This document shows positions 50,149-59,085 of a stretch of 64,000 bases of DNA, piece after piece. The DNA comes from G965200765 sp965200765 (lineage in GTDB: Bacteria > Pseudomonadota > Gammaproteobacteria > Arenicellales > JAJDZL01), in the NCBI GenBank assembly GCA_965200765.1, contig OZ241380.1, positions 2,790,001-2,854,000 of the forward strand, given 5' to 3'. The notes below the pieces were generated by a model. That model was not told where the DNA came from. It made no database searches and saw nothing but the letters and a program-made list of their open reading frames with translations. Position 1 is the first letter of the stretch. Each line of letters begins with the position of its first letter. Made by a program: the position numbers and the translations under genes.

Positions 50149-52965
50149 CTAAAAGTTGCGGTCGTAACGCATCAACAGTGCTGAATCGCTTGCACCTGTA
50201 GAGTGGCCTGTGTGCCGAGATACTATCGCCCCGAAATTTGCGTGACCGCTTCTCCACGGACGACCATAAGTCAGTTCAACATCAATCTGTCGACCCGAAG
50301 GTTCAAGGGACAAGGATTGTTGTTCTATGTTAATCTCTTCGTAACGCGTTCGCCCGGAAATCCAGCGAACATCCGCAGAACCAGATTCAACTCGCAACGG
50401 CTGAGAGACACGAATCGCCAATGAATCATTTCGATGAACAACACCTTCACCAGATAGCCCCAAATCAAACGCGCTGACTCGCAAAGGCGAAATGCTGGTA
50501 ATCATTCCCAATTTTTTCACACTTGTACGCGTCAGGCCACCATGCAGATTTGCCAACAATGTCCAGTTTTTGTTGATGGAAGTGTGAGCCGACAGGCCGG
50601 CGAAACCGGTATTCGCCCCCAGGCCGCCAAAAGCACCGCTTGCTCTGCTGCCGACCAACCCGCGAGGTTCTTGTAACCATCCCGTCTGAACACTGAGCCC
50701 ACTTTTTTGATTACTGAACGGACTGTATTCAACAATTGCTCCATGTGCCTGACCTGATGAGTCATCCCGACGGTCCCCGTACTGGCTGTTTCCTGCAAAT
50801 GCCGCAATCCGAAGGTTTTGGTCTGTAGATGAAATGCCGTTCAGCGATATCCCGGCTGTCGCACCGTTTCGTACCAGCGATAGCATAGGATTGGTAAAGG
50901 CTGTGTCCTCGGAAAACGTACCCATCTTCAGCGCACCTGCCCCGTACAAACCCAAACGCCACCCCGGATGTGTTCGAAAACCCAAATACGCTTCCCGGTC
51001 TCCAAATTGCCTGGTGACCGAAAACATGCCAAGTGTGGAATTTGAGTGATTTAAACCGGTTCCGATTCCTGAGTCAAATGAGGAAGTGTCTTCATCTTCA
51101 TGTCCTGAAGGTACCGCTTGGGCACTGAAGTCAAATCCGTGATTACTCCAGCTCGCCACTGCCCGAGTATTCCCCAAGGCAGACAATCTGCTACTTAACG
51201 TTACTGATGCCGCCGGTACAGGCTGTGCATAGCTGTCCAATGACCGGAAAAATGGTGCATTCAAGTCATCAAATGCCGCAATATTCCGTGATGCGAACCC
51301 TTTTGGAAAAGCATCTCCGAATGCGGGTCCCAGTAATATTAAACTGGCTTTTTCCTGTGCCGAGTCACCACCAAGATTTTCACCCGTCAGCAACCGGGTT
51401 GTGCCCACCGGTCGTGTTGCGGCATCCAGATCCAGCAATCCCTGACCGTAAATGTCTTCATTCGCATAAATGCCATCATCATTCGCAGTCGCCAGCAATC
51501 GATTTACGATCTCATGACTCCCAAGCTGTCCCCGATAATACTGCTTCAGCAAAGCAAATCCACCCGCCACCAGTGGAGCCGCGTAGGACGTCCCGCTTAC
51601 ACTCCTCGCATAGCACCCCATTCTTCCCGGGCCGCAAAGAATATCAGGAACCGGTGCTTTTACGGTGCCCGGTGCGGCCAAGCAAAACGCTTTGGAAAGA
51701 CCGCAACGATTGGAGTAAGCAGCAATCTCGCCGTCTGTGGTATCTACAGCAACAACCGCAATAAATTGACCCTGAAGTTCGGTAATGCGGAGCGGAAAAC
51801 CGGCATAGAGCAACACATTGCTTTTGACAGTATCGTCAGCGAAATTCTTGTTGCCCGCGTTGCCGGCAGACCATACATACACAGTTCTGTCAGCACGATT
51901 TGTACCTGTTTGCTTCAAGGCCTCAATCGCGGTCGGAAATGATCGGAGCAATTTTTCCCGGCCGGTACCCACGATGCTGTGAGTACGTGAAAAACTCATA
52001 TTTGCAACCGCCACCCTTGAGTTTAGCCAGTTGAAGATAGTATCAAAAAATGAATCGGCCGAAGAAGGCTCGCTGTCGGTGATTTCAGCAGAACTGTAAA
52101 CTGTTTCGGGGCTACCACTACCCAAGGGAATGCCAGTGACGGCCAACCTGGCACCGTAGGCTATGCCATGCATTGCAACTGTTCCCGCCGCCTCTTGACG
52201 CCGACCCACCAACACGCCGCCAACAGTTGTTCCATGACGATTTACATCAGCAAGACAAGAACTCCCGAACCCGGACGGACAACTGTCATAGTTTGGCGTG
52301 TATCCGGATGCATATTCAATTTCTGTGATTTTGCCGCCGGAAAACTCCCGATGACGCTGATCAAGTCCGTCATCCACAATGCCAATGACTACACCATTGC
52401 CGTTTGCTCCTCGCGCATATGCATACTGTGCTTTTACCAAACTCAATGCAGGCTGATTTTTGAACTCTTGAAATTCTTCAATCGCACGTCTCAAACTGCT
52501 CTCTGTTGGGGCGCGAGCTGTCGGAGTCGATGGAGCCGGTGGAGTCGGTGGTACTACCGAAGACACCGGAGCTTGTGGTTGCGAAGGCGAACTTGGTGCC
52601 GGTGCACTTGGTAAACTTGGTAAGCGTGGCGCAGTTGGTTCAGTAGGTGCTGGTGGTTGCGGTGCACGCGGGATACCTAACTGCGGCGGAACGGGCTTGG
52701 TCGGTGCAGAAGGAGCCGGTGCTTGCTGTTGTTCCAGTTCCTGAGTTGGTACTGATTCATCCGCTGGAGAAGATGGACCACTCAATGATGATGCAACTGA
52801 AACGAACTGTAGCCAATCTGACGGCTGTGCTGGGTCGGGTTGTGGTGGTGCTACCCCATTCGATTGCGAAGGAGAAACAGATACCATTTGTTGGCCGCCA
52901 CCGCCGCATGCAGACAAAAGCACAGACAACAAGACAAAATATACGAGATGTTTTCCTGTTTTCAT
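50149..52965 (-). CDS. Subtilisin-like (S8) lipoprotein protease with Pro-rich linker and barrel-like C-terminus, copy 2
   Basis: 938 residues from the ATG at 52965; a further 46 open codons upstream are ignored because the signal starts here. Lipobox LLSAC (Cys20) then GGGGQQ. Residues about 70-155 form a Pro/Ala/Ser-rich linker. The triad is intact: Asp198 in IGIVDDGLD, His244 in NRHGTTVGG, Ser460 in SGTSYAAPLVAGG. The C-terminus ends ALLMRYDRNF, nearly the same as copy 1. The linker probably lifts the protease off the membrane. Outer-surface processing of other exported proteins, for example the repeat proteins, is inferred. Confidence 0.85.
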   Translation of the reverse strand: MKTGKHLVYFVLLSVLLSACGGGGQQMVSVSPSQSNGVAPPQPDPAQPSDWLQFVSVASSLSGPSSPADESVPTQELEQQQAPAPSAPTKPVPPQLGIPRAPQPPAPTEPTAPRLPSLPSAPAPSSPSQPQAPVSSVVPPTPPAPSTPTARAPTESSLRRAIEEFQEFKNQPALSLVKAQYAYARGANGNGVVIGIVDDGLDQRHREFSGGKITEIEYASGYTPNYDSCPSGFGSSCLADVNRHGTTVGGVLVGRRQEAAGTVAMHGIAYGARLAVTGIPLGSGSPETVYSSAEITDSEPSSADSFFDTIFNWLNSRVAVANMSFSRTHSIVGTGREKLLRSFPTAIEALKQTGTNRADRTVYVWSAGNAGNKNFADDTVKSNVLLYAGFPLRITELQGQFIAVVAVDTTDGEIAAYSNRCGLSKAFCLAAPGTVKAPVPDILCGPGRMGCYARSVSGTSYAAPLVAGGFALLKQYYRGQLGSHEIVNRLLATANDDGIYANEDIYGQGLLDLDAATRPVGTTRLLTGENLGGDSAQEKASLILLGPAFGDAFPKGFASRNIAAFDDLNAPFFRSLDSYAQPVPAASVTLSSRLSALGNTRAVASWSNHGFDFSAQAVPSGHEDEDTSSFDSGIGTGLNHSNSTLGMFSVTRQFGDREAYLGFRTHPGWRLGLYGAGALKMGTFSEDTAFTNPMLSLVRNGATAGISLNGISSTDQNLRIAAFAGNSQYGDRRDDSSGQAHGAIVEYSPFSNQKSGLSVQTGWLQEPRGLVGSRASGAFGGLGANTGFAGLSAHTSINKNWTLLANLHGGLTRTSVKKLGMITSISPLRVSAFDLGLSGEGVVHRNDSLAIRVSQPLRVESGSADVRWISGRTRYEEINIEQQSLSLEPSGRQIDVELTYGRPWRSGHANFGAIVSRHTGHSTGASDSALLMRYDRNF

Positions 52966-53324
52966 CAAAGCTTGGTTTCTGAAATTGTTTTGAGACTCTG
53001 AATTGTTGAAATACAGTGTGAATAATTGAAAATTATAAATTTTTGTGAAATGCAAATGCACTCTGTTGACATTAATTTCATTTGAAGTTTTTGTACATGC
53101 CAAGGATTCCCTGAATCATTGAAACAGTGGTCAATCGCAGTTTCAAATTGCATGGCCCGATCACAGTTCTTCCGGGGAGTTGCACAACTTGGCACTCAAT
53201 GCACTAGCGCGGTTGCAACTGGACAAGCATCTCGCGATCAACACCGACGAAAGCAAGAGCCCGGCATTTCTCCCCGGGTTCACAGACCCAACTCGAAAAT
53301 CTGAAACTTGCTGCCCGCACAACA
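52966..53324. other. Intergenic region upstream of S8 copy 2
   Basis: 359 bp. Two overlapping plus-strand frames near 53119-53380 are open for about 60 codons but have no ribosome site and no recognised match. The promoter of the protease gene should lie here; I could not pick it out. Confidence 0.45.
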
Positions 53325-54965
53325 CTACTCAATACCTGAGTGCACCAGTAGTTTTACTCCCGCTCCAAAGGGATGATTGATTAGTCTTGCTCTCTGCTCT
53401 TGCTGACCTTTCAGTTGCCAGTCAAACCACGCTTGAATAAAGTAATTTCGCATTACATGCGGTAAGAAAACCTGTTTCCCGTCTGTTTCAATCCAACCAA
53501 GCGCGTTGTATTGTTCCGCTTCCAAGGCATTTTGATTTCGGTCCAAAGGCACGCGCCGACCCTCCAAGACTTCACCCGGTATGAAAGTGACATCATCCAC
53601 GGCTGTAGCATGTCCCTGGTCTTTGAACATGAGCAAAATTTTTCTCGCAGTTGCTCTTTCATAAGCACTTTTTGCTACGGGTTGAGGATTGTCATCGGTT
53701 GGCCACACTTGCTCGGCAGGCAATGGCATGGTTTCCTGAATGTCGCCACCTGCATTGGCATACCACTTGAAAAATATCTCCTTGAATACCATGTGCACGA
53801 AGTTGTCATCCGAGCCGATAACAAACAGGATATCTTTTGGTACTCCATCCGGCGTGGCAACGTTGCCGGATTTGTCAGGAAAACCTCCGTAAGGTTCCCA
53901 ACTTCTTGGAACTCCATTGTTGAATGCAGCCGCAGTCTTGACTTCCGGTATGTTGACCAATGCTGACTGTGTGGTAATTGAACCCAGTGAATGACCCATT
54001 ACACCGATGTTGTCAACATCAATTTTGCCTTTGAAAAACGAGTCTTGTTCGTTCAACTTCGATATGGAACGAATGACAGTCGCCAAATCTTCTGTGCGTT
54101 GCTCAAACAACTCTGCCATCATTTTCCCGGCTTTGACCCCGCCCCCCTTAACAGCCTTGAGGGTCGAAATGTCGGGAAAATTTGATTCCGTCTTCACTTC
54201 AAGATCCTCACCGTAGAGAATTCTGAAAAAATTTGAAAACACTACCGTGCCGCCTGAATGGAGCAGTTTATAGTCTTGCAGCAAATCTTCAGTTGATCTT
54301 GTTTTTGCATAATTGGAGGCAGGATCTTCAAATACGGGGGTAGAACCACTATCCGAAGTGTAGGCAATGGTCGCAACAATGTACCCTTGGGTCGCCATGA
54401 ATTCAGCGGCCCGATTCCAGGTGTTGTGTCCACCACCCAATCCGTGAATCATGACGATCAGCGGAAATTGACCGTCAACAATACTCGCGTCTTTATAACT
54501 CTGTCGTTGGATGACCCGTCGCCCAGCGGGATTTTCCATACCGTGCTGGGCTTGCAAGGAACCTTGCAGGTCAGCGCTACCTTCATAGAAATCTACTTCG
54601 GTGGCGAGTTGGCCATCTCGAGCCGCGTAAAGCGGGACAGGCAATACGTTCAAATCTTGGGCCAGTTCGGACGATCTGTTCGTCGGGTAGTAGATATTTG
54701 TGTGAACAGTCCTGACGTCCCCAGCAGCTTCAATTTTTGACAGAAGCTGTCTGTATTCATCCGTTTTGTATTTCTTTCCCCAGTCATCAAATCCGGCGTT
54801 TTCGTTATGGAAGAAGTACGACTTTACGCCTGCCGCGTACTTGGCGGATGGGGCATCCAACGCAGCTTGACTTAATTCCATACCCATATTCGACATTGTG
54901 TTTGTACAACCGGCAAGCAACATCATGCTTGCACAAAAAAGAAATTGTTTCAATTCAAACTCCAT
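53325..54965 (-). CDS. Alpha/beta hydrolase lipoprotein (platelet-activating-factor acetylhydrolase-like)
   Basis: 546 residues from the ATG at 54965. The lipobox MMLLAGC marks a lipoprotein. Hydrolase motifs: LIVMIHGLGGGHNTW (oxyanion), nucleophile Ser in MGHSLGSITTQ, and a likely catalytic His in KDQGHATAVDD late in the protein. The order fits PAF-acetylhydrolase/dienelactone-type esterases. Some 220 residues more than a bare hydrolase fold, mostly in N-terminal and cap regions. Last of four envelope genes on this strand; possibly a lipase or esterase acting at the cell surface. Confidence 0.82.
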   Translation of the reverse strand: MEFELKQFLFCASMMLLAGCTNTMSNMGMELSQAALDAPSAKYAAGVKSYFFHNENAGFDDWGKKYKTDEYRQLLSKIEAAGDVRTVHTNIYYPTNRSSELAQDLNVLPVPLYAARDGQLATEVDFYEGSADLQGSLQAQHGMENPAGRRVIQRQSYKDASIVDGQFPLIVMIHGLGGGHNTWNRAAEFMATQGYIVATIAYTSDSGSTPVFEDPASNYAKTRSTEDLLQDYKLLHSGGTVVFSNFFRILYGEDLEVKTESNFPDISTLKAVKGGGVKAGKMMAELFEQRTEDLATVIRSISKLNEQDSFFKGKIDVDNIGVMGHSLGSITTQSALVNIPEVKTAAAFNNGVPRSWEPYGGFPDKSGNVATPDGVPKDILFVIGSDDNFVHMVFKEIFFKWYANAGGDIQETMPLPAEQVWPTDDNPQPVAKSAYERATARKILLMFKDQGHATAVDDVTFIPGEVLEGRRVPLDRNQNALEAEQYNALGWIETDGKQVFLPHVMRNYFIQAWFDWQLKGQQEQRARLINHPFGAGVKLLVHSGIE

Positions 54966-55452
54966 TCTCAATTATTGTAAAGTTGAGTAGATTGTACTGC
55001 AAGATGGGTTGTGATGGACAACGAAAAATGTCCGGATTGCAGGTCTTGGAACTGACGACAGATCGGCACTTGGCATGTATGATGGATGCAACGTGTGACG
55101 GGACAGGCGACGCTTCGGTTGAATCCTCCGACTTCATTGCTGGGGCACCCAGCAGCACTCGACCCGCATGTCTCGCCAGAAGCGGTTCTGTCACATCAAA
55201 ACTGATTTGCAACTGTTTTCAGGTATAGTATCTGTGTGCATGGCGCAAGCCTTCCAGATGGGTTTATGAATTTGCGCATATTGTCCTTTTATACGACAAT
55301 TTCTGTTGTATTGGGTGTATAGGGCTGATAACACAGAGAATTACCCGAAAACAGTTGAAGTATAATTGATTGCCGTCATATGCTGATTGCAGAATGAATC
55401 CAATATATGATATAGCACACAAAAGCATAGTATAGTCGAGGAACAACGAAAA
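54966..55452. other. Intergenic region between hydrolase and D12 methylase
   Basis: 487 bp. A plus frame through 55228 (ending KLICNCFQV) is open but overlaps the lipoprotein start region and matches nothing known to me. The last 100 bp before the methylase are AT-rich and probably carry its promoter. No RNA gene recognised. Confidence 0.45.
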
Positions 55453-56271
55453 GTGTCTACTCAGTCGGTAGATTTTACTGTTAACAACAAATCTGGCAAT
55501 CATTTGAAGATTATTCCCTACATTGGTTGCAAGGCAGGATTTAAGGAAATATTCGATGTAATAGTTCCTGACAACCTGACATGTCGTATTTACGATGTAT
55601 TTGGCGGTGGCGGATCGTTCGCTATTTATGCGTCTCAAAGATTTGGCTCTCATCTTGTCAATTACAATGACAATAATCCAGTTGTAGTCAATTTAATAAA
55701 GCAAGTTCAATCTAGTCCCAAACAGTTATGGGAACTATATAACGAGCACTACAGGAAATCTACCGAGGATTACTATTTTCGCGTACGAGAAATGAATATA
55801 GACGATACTGTTGAAGGTGCAGCTAATTTTTTGTATCTTGCTAAAAATGCCTTTTCTGGAAAAATCAGGTTTAATTCTCAAAACAGGTTTAACACACCAA
55901 TCAGAAAAGGGAGTTCATGCCCCAAGGTGGAACTGGACTCGCTACTTCAATTGAGTTCAACGATTCAAAATCTGACAATAACAAACTTGGACTACAGGGA
56001 TTTTGCAAATATTCAGGACTCATTTTTGTATCTTGATCCGCCATATTTCAACAATTCAAACGGGCATTATAACGGTGTTCTCAATTTAAACGAATTTAAT
56101 CAGTTTTTGCGAACAATTGAATCCAATAACAAGATTGTATTGTCAGAGCAAAATCGTCCGAATATATTTTGTTTGCCTTCTTCATATTCGATACGCACAA
56201 TCACTCTAAATCGGTCATTGCAATACACAACACAGACTTGTAGCAACGAAATTATCGCTTTCAACTATTAA
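55453..56271 (+). CDS. D12-class DNA adenine methylase (Dam/DpnM-like)
   Basis: 272 residues starting with GTG, with GAGGA about 12 bp upstream. The AdoMet region YIGCKAGF (23-30) and FGGGGSFA (50-57) is followed by catalytic DPPY at 195-198. This is alpha-order D12 N6-adenine methylase. The usual WxGGK at the start is replaced by YIGCK, so activity may be altered. Clearly AT-rich relative to neighbours, suggesting transfer. It is followed by a very short ORF that may be the stump of a partner. Confidence 0.87.
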   Translation: MSTQSVDFTVNNKSGNHLKIIPYIGCKAGFKEIFDVIVPDNLTCRIYDVFGGGGSFAIYASQRFGSHLVNYNDNNPVVVNLIKQVQSSPKQLWELYNEHYRKSTEDYYFRVREMNIDDTVEGAANFLYLAKNAFSGKIRFNSQNRFNTPIRKGSSCPKVELDSLLQLSSTIQNLTITNLDYRDFANIQDSFLYLDPPYFNNSNGHYNGVLNLNEFNQFLRTIESNNKIVLSEQNRPNIFCLPSSYSIRTITLNRSLQYTTQTCSNEIIAFNY

Positions 56272-56284
56272 AGGAACATAGACT

Positions 56285-56395
56285 ATGGCGAACAAAATTG
56301 CAGCGCAGGGAACTATTGTTGCTTCTGCAATTCAATATAATTCACAAACAATTGAAGACATTGTTTGCGCGTTTACAAACAATCTGTCAAATTGA
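56285..56395 (+). CDS. Short ORF (36 codons) after the D12 methylase, possible truncated partner
   Basis: ATG with AAGGAAC 8 bp before it, 13 bp after the methylase stop. It encodes MANKIAAQGTIVASAIQYNS and a tail ending in TNNLSN. Too short for a nuclease, but the ribosome site and position suggest it once began a longer gene, for instance the restriction partner, later deleted. It could also be a genuine small protein. Confidence 0.4.
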   Translation: MANKIAAQGTIVASAIQYNSQTIEDIVCAFTNNLSN

Positions 56396-56546
56396 AAGTT
56401 GAGGGTAGCAATTGCAAGTTGAGAAGGAGTTGGGCAATATGGATTCGGAACAGAGTACTTCAATGGGTTCAGCCTCTCCTCTAGCGGTAGCATCAAAATT
56501 CTTTTTGTTCAGATAGTAAAAGCGTAAAAAATTACGATACAAGACA

Positions 56547-57353
56547 ATGATTACTTTTCCTGTCATTGACCCGGTAGCATTTGAAATCGGACCGCTTCGC
56601 GTCCACTGGTACGGATTGGCATATCTGGCCGGATTGTTCGGGGCCGTAATACTAGGCAAATACCGCGCAGACCAAATGAAATCACCAATTTCACGCGTAA
56701 TGGTCACTGACATTGTTGTACACGCTGCATTTGGTGCCATCATCGGCGGACGACTTGGTTATGCACTTTTCTACGATCTTGGTCACATGCTGGACAGTCC
56801 ACTGGACATTATTAAGATTTGGGAAGGCGGAATGTCTTTCCATGGTGGACTCGCCGGCGCGCTTGTCGGACTATGGTTGTATGCATATCGTAAACATTTT
56901 GCCTTTTTCCAGGTCACTGATTTTGTCGCTCCGCTGATTGCTGTAGGCTTGTTTTTCGGACGTATCGCGAATTTTGTCAATCAGGAGTTATGGGGGCGAC
57001 CAACCGACTTGCCTTGGGGAATTGTCTTTCCACTCGACCCCGACCAGCTTGCCAGACATCCTTCACAGTTGTATGAAGCGGCTCTTGAAGGACTCCTGTT
57101 GTTCACCATTCTTTGGCTATACTCACGTGAACCTAGGAAAGTTGGTGCAGTATCTGGCCTTTTCCTTGTTTGCTACGGAACGTTCCGTTTTCTGGTGGAA
57201 TTTGTGCGAGAACCGGATATTGGCCTTGGATTCATCATCGCGAATTGGATTACCATGGGACAACTGCTGTCCACACCATTGATTATTGCGGGAATAGCCA
57301 TTTGGGTAGCAGCAAACCGAAACTACTTCAATCCTAAAGTAAGCAATGTCTGA
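56547..57353 (+). CDS. lgt: Prolipoprotein diacylglyceryl transferase
   Basis: 268 residues with about seven membrane spans. Starts PVIDPVAFEIGPLRVHWYGL and carries FHGGLAGALVG and the Lgt signature region GRIANFVNQELWGRPT. It attaches diacylglycerol to the lipobox cysteine of prolipoproteins in the inner membrane. It would act on the three to four lipoproteins encoded nearby. Its end overlaps the YbaK gene by 8 bp. Confidence 0.95.
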   Translation: MITFPVIDPVAFEIGPLRVHWYGLAYLAGLFGAVILGKYRADQMKSPISRVMVTDIVVHAAFGAIIGGRLGYALFYDLGHMLDSPLDIIKIWEGGMSFHGGLAGALVGLWLYAYRKHFAFFQVTDFVAPLIAVGLFFGRIANFVNQELWGRPTDLPWGIVFPLDPDQLARHPSQLYEAALEGLLLFTILWLYSREPRKVGAVSGLFLVCYGTFRFLVEFVREPDIGLGFIIANWITMGQLLSTPLIIAGIAIWVAANRNYFNPKVSNV

Positions 57354-57846
57354 AATTACAAATGAACAACTATTGCAGTTGCTGGATTCATACAAGCTCG
57401 ACTATGAACTTCTGGACTGCAACCCGGAACTTGCAGATACTGCTGTTTACTGCGAGCATTACGGATGTAATATCGAGGACTGTGCAAACACAATTCTCGT
57501 CAAGTCCAAAACCGGTGAAGAAAAATTCGCGGCTTGCGTGTTGCTGGCAAACTCCCGTTTGAATGTTAATAACGTCATTCGCAAAAAGCTCGGCGCAAGA
57601 AAAGCATCCTTTGCGACAGCTGAAGAAACACAGCGTATCACCGGCATGACAGTCGGCGGTGTCACTGCTATTGGATTACCGGACTCGGTACCATTGTGGG
57701 TTGACCGCTCGGTAATGGACAGAAAGTCAATCATTCTTGGCGGTGCAAGCCGGTCACTGAAAGTCAAACTATCGCCTGAAATTTTTCTGAATACACCAAA
57801 CACTGAAATCGTTGAGAATCTGGCGCGACCATTCAGCACGAAATAA
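57346..57846 (+). CDS. YbaK/ProX-type aminoacyl-tRNA deacylase
   Basis: 166 residues of the YbaK/EbsC editing fold: ANTILVKSKTGEEKFAACVL, the RKKLGARKASFA region with its conserved lysines, and GGVTAIGLP. These enzymes hydrolyse mischarged tRNA such as Cys-tRNA(Pro) or Ala-tRNA(Pro). A freestanding form is normal. Translationally coupled to lgt by an 8-bp overlap. Confidence 0.88.
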   Translation: MSEITNEQLLQLLDSYKLDYELLDCNPELADTAVYCEHYGCNIEDCANTILVKSKTGEEKFAACVLLANSRLNVNNVIRKKLGARKASFATAEETQRITGMTVGGVTAIGLPDSVPLWVDRSVMDRKSIILGGASRSLKVKLSPEIFLNTPNTEIVENLARPFSTK

Positions 57847-57852
57847 GTTTGG

Positions 57853-58194
57853 TCAAATATCCAGTAGTCTGCTGAAAAACGGATACCACGCCGCAAACAG
57901 TGCAACCATTGCAATCAAATCATAGAGAATCACCTTCTTGTAGCGGCGTATTTCGTCGTCACCCTTGCCACTCATCATAATTCCGCACATGGTCATATCC
58001 AGTGGGATCACAAAGAACAGCATCGGCACAACTGCCGGTGCAATCAAGGTCGGAAAAATCATCAGTCCGTCAGTCTGCGTTTCTCCTAGAGAAAAAAACG
58101 CCAGAAAAATCAAAATGGCGATTGCCAGATACAGCAAGACCCTGAGCGTTCCAACTGTAGAAGCAAATTGCTTAAGAAAAACTTTGCTAGCCAT
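57853..58194 (-). CDS. Small conserved-looking membrane protein, unknown function
   Basis: 113 residues with three hydrophobic spans (about 16-36, 47-66 and 86-105) and basic termini. No family recognised. Its ATG overlaps the end of the crotonase-fold gene by 8 bp, so the two are expressed together. It converges on the YbaK gene with 6 bp between. Confidence 0.65.
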   Translation of the reverse strand: MASKVFLKQFASTVGTLRVLLYLAIAILIFLAFFSLGETQTDGLMIFPTLIAPAVVPMLFFVIPLDMTMCGIMMSGKGDDEIRRYKKVILYDLIAMVALFAAWYPFFSRLLDI

Positions 58195-58930
58195 GCTTGC
58201 CGGTCCGCATGCGCATTTGGTCCCGATATTCGATAATTCTTTGCACTAATCCGGGAGTACTGACTGACTCCCGCAAGTCTCTCATATCTGCCTCTCTTGT
58301 ATCCGGTGTGGTGACTTCGTACATTCTGGCTACGTATTCCTGCTTCACCTTGGAACCTGCCTGACGATACTTTTCAATCAGGTCCGGCCATTCCGTAAAT
58401 TCAGCCACCTCGGTCAGGAATCCAATTTTCAGAGCTTCTTCTGCTTCAAAAACCCGCGTATCAACAAGCAAGTCTTGTGCGTAAGTATGGCCAATACAAT
58501 TTGCCAGCCTCCGTGTTCCAAGAAGAATTCCAAAATTAAGGCCGGGCATGCAAAACTTGGTTCCTGGAGTTGCTATTCGCCGGCGGCATGCACAGACTAG
58601 ATCCGTGCCGGCACCGAATGCTTGACCATGCACTAGCGCTACTGTCAAAATACTGGAATGATGCAAAGACTGAAGCATGGATTCGACATTCAGAACTCGT
58701 TGGGCAACATCCTGGTCCGTTTGGGTTTCGATTCCTTCCAAATCGAAACCTGAACAAAAAGACCGTCCCTCACCGCGAATGATCAATGTTCTCGTTCCAT
58801 CGCCGCTCGCCATATCAATTGCACGCGTCAATTCATCAACCAGTTCCGCGTTCAACGAATTCGCGCGCTCGGGGCGATTCATGCGCAGTACGGTAACCGT
58901 ATCCTCTCGTTCAACAACAAGTGTGCTCAT
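58187..58930 (-). CDS. Enoyl-CoA hydratase/isomerase family protein with altered active site
   Basis: 247 residues of the crotonase fold: the oxyanion loop SFCSGFDL (57-64) is normal. At the two positions where hydratases have glutamate it has Asp110 (GAGTDLVCA) and Gly130 (MPGLNFGI). Asp at the first position occurs in some isomerases, so it may act as an enoyl-CoA isomerase or thioesterase-like enzyme. It is not a standard hydratase, unlike the one at 10020. Co-transcribed with the small membrane protein. Confidence 0.82.
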   Translation of the reverse strand: MSTLVVEREDTVTVLRMNRPERANSLNAELVDELTRAIDMASGDGTRTLIIRGEGRSFCSGFDLEGIETQTDQDVAQRVLNVESMLQSLHHSSILTVALVHGQAFGAGTDLVCACRRRIATPGTKFCMPGLNFGILLGTRRLANCIGHTYAQDLLVDTRVFEAEEALKIGFLTEVAEFTEWPDLIEKYRQAGSKVKQEYVARMYEVTTPDTREADMRDLRESVSTPGLVQRIIEYRDQMRMRTGKHG

Positions 58931-59085
58931 GCCTTGAAATATTGATTGTGTTGCAAGTCGACCATTTTTATTTCCAGTATCAATCCGGTGTTCAATTCAG
59001 ATAAAATTTCAAACACCGCGTTACGATAACTGAACTGGTGTTTCTGGCAAGTACATTCCAATTCAGCATTGCGAGGAACTACATC

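Noticed and set aside
55264..55653. 129-codon minus-strand frame upstream of and across the D12 methylase start
   Set aside because: Over half of it lies antisense to the methylase, which has clear motifs.
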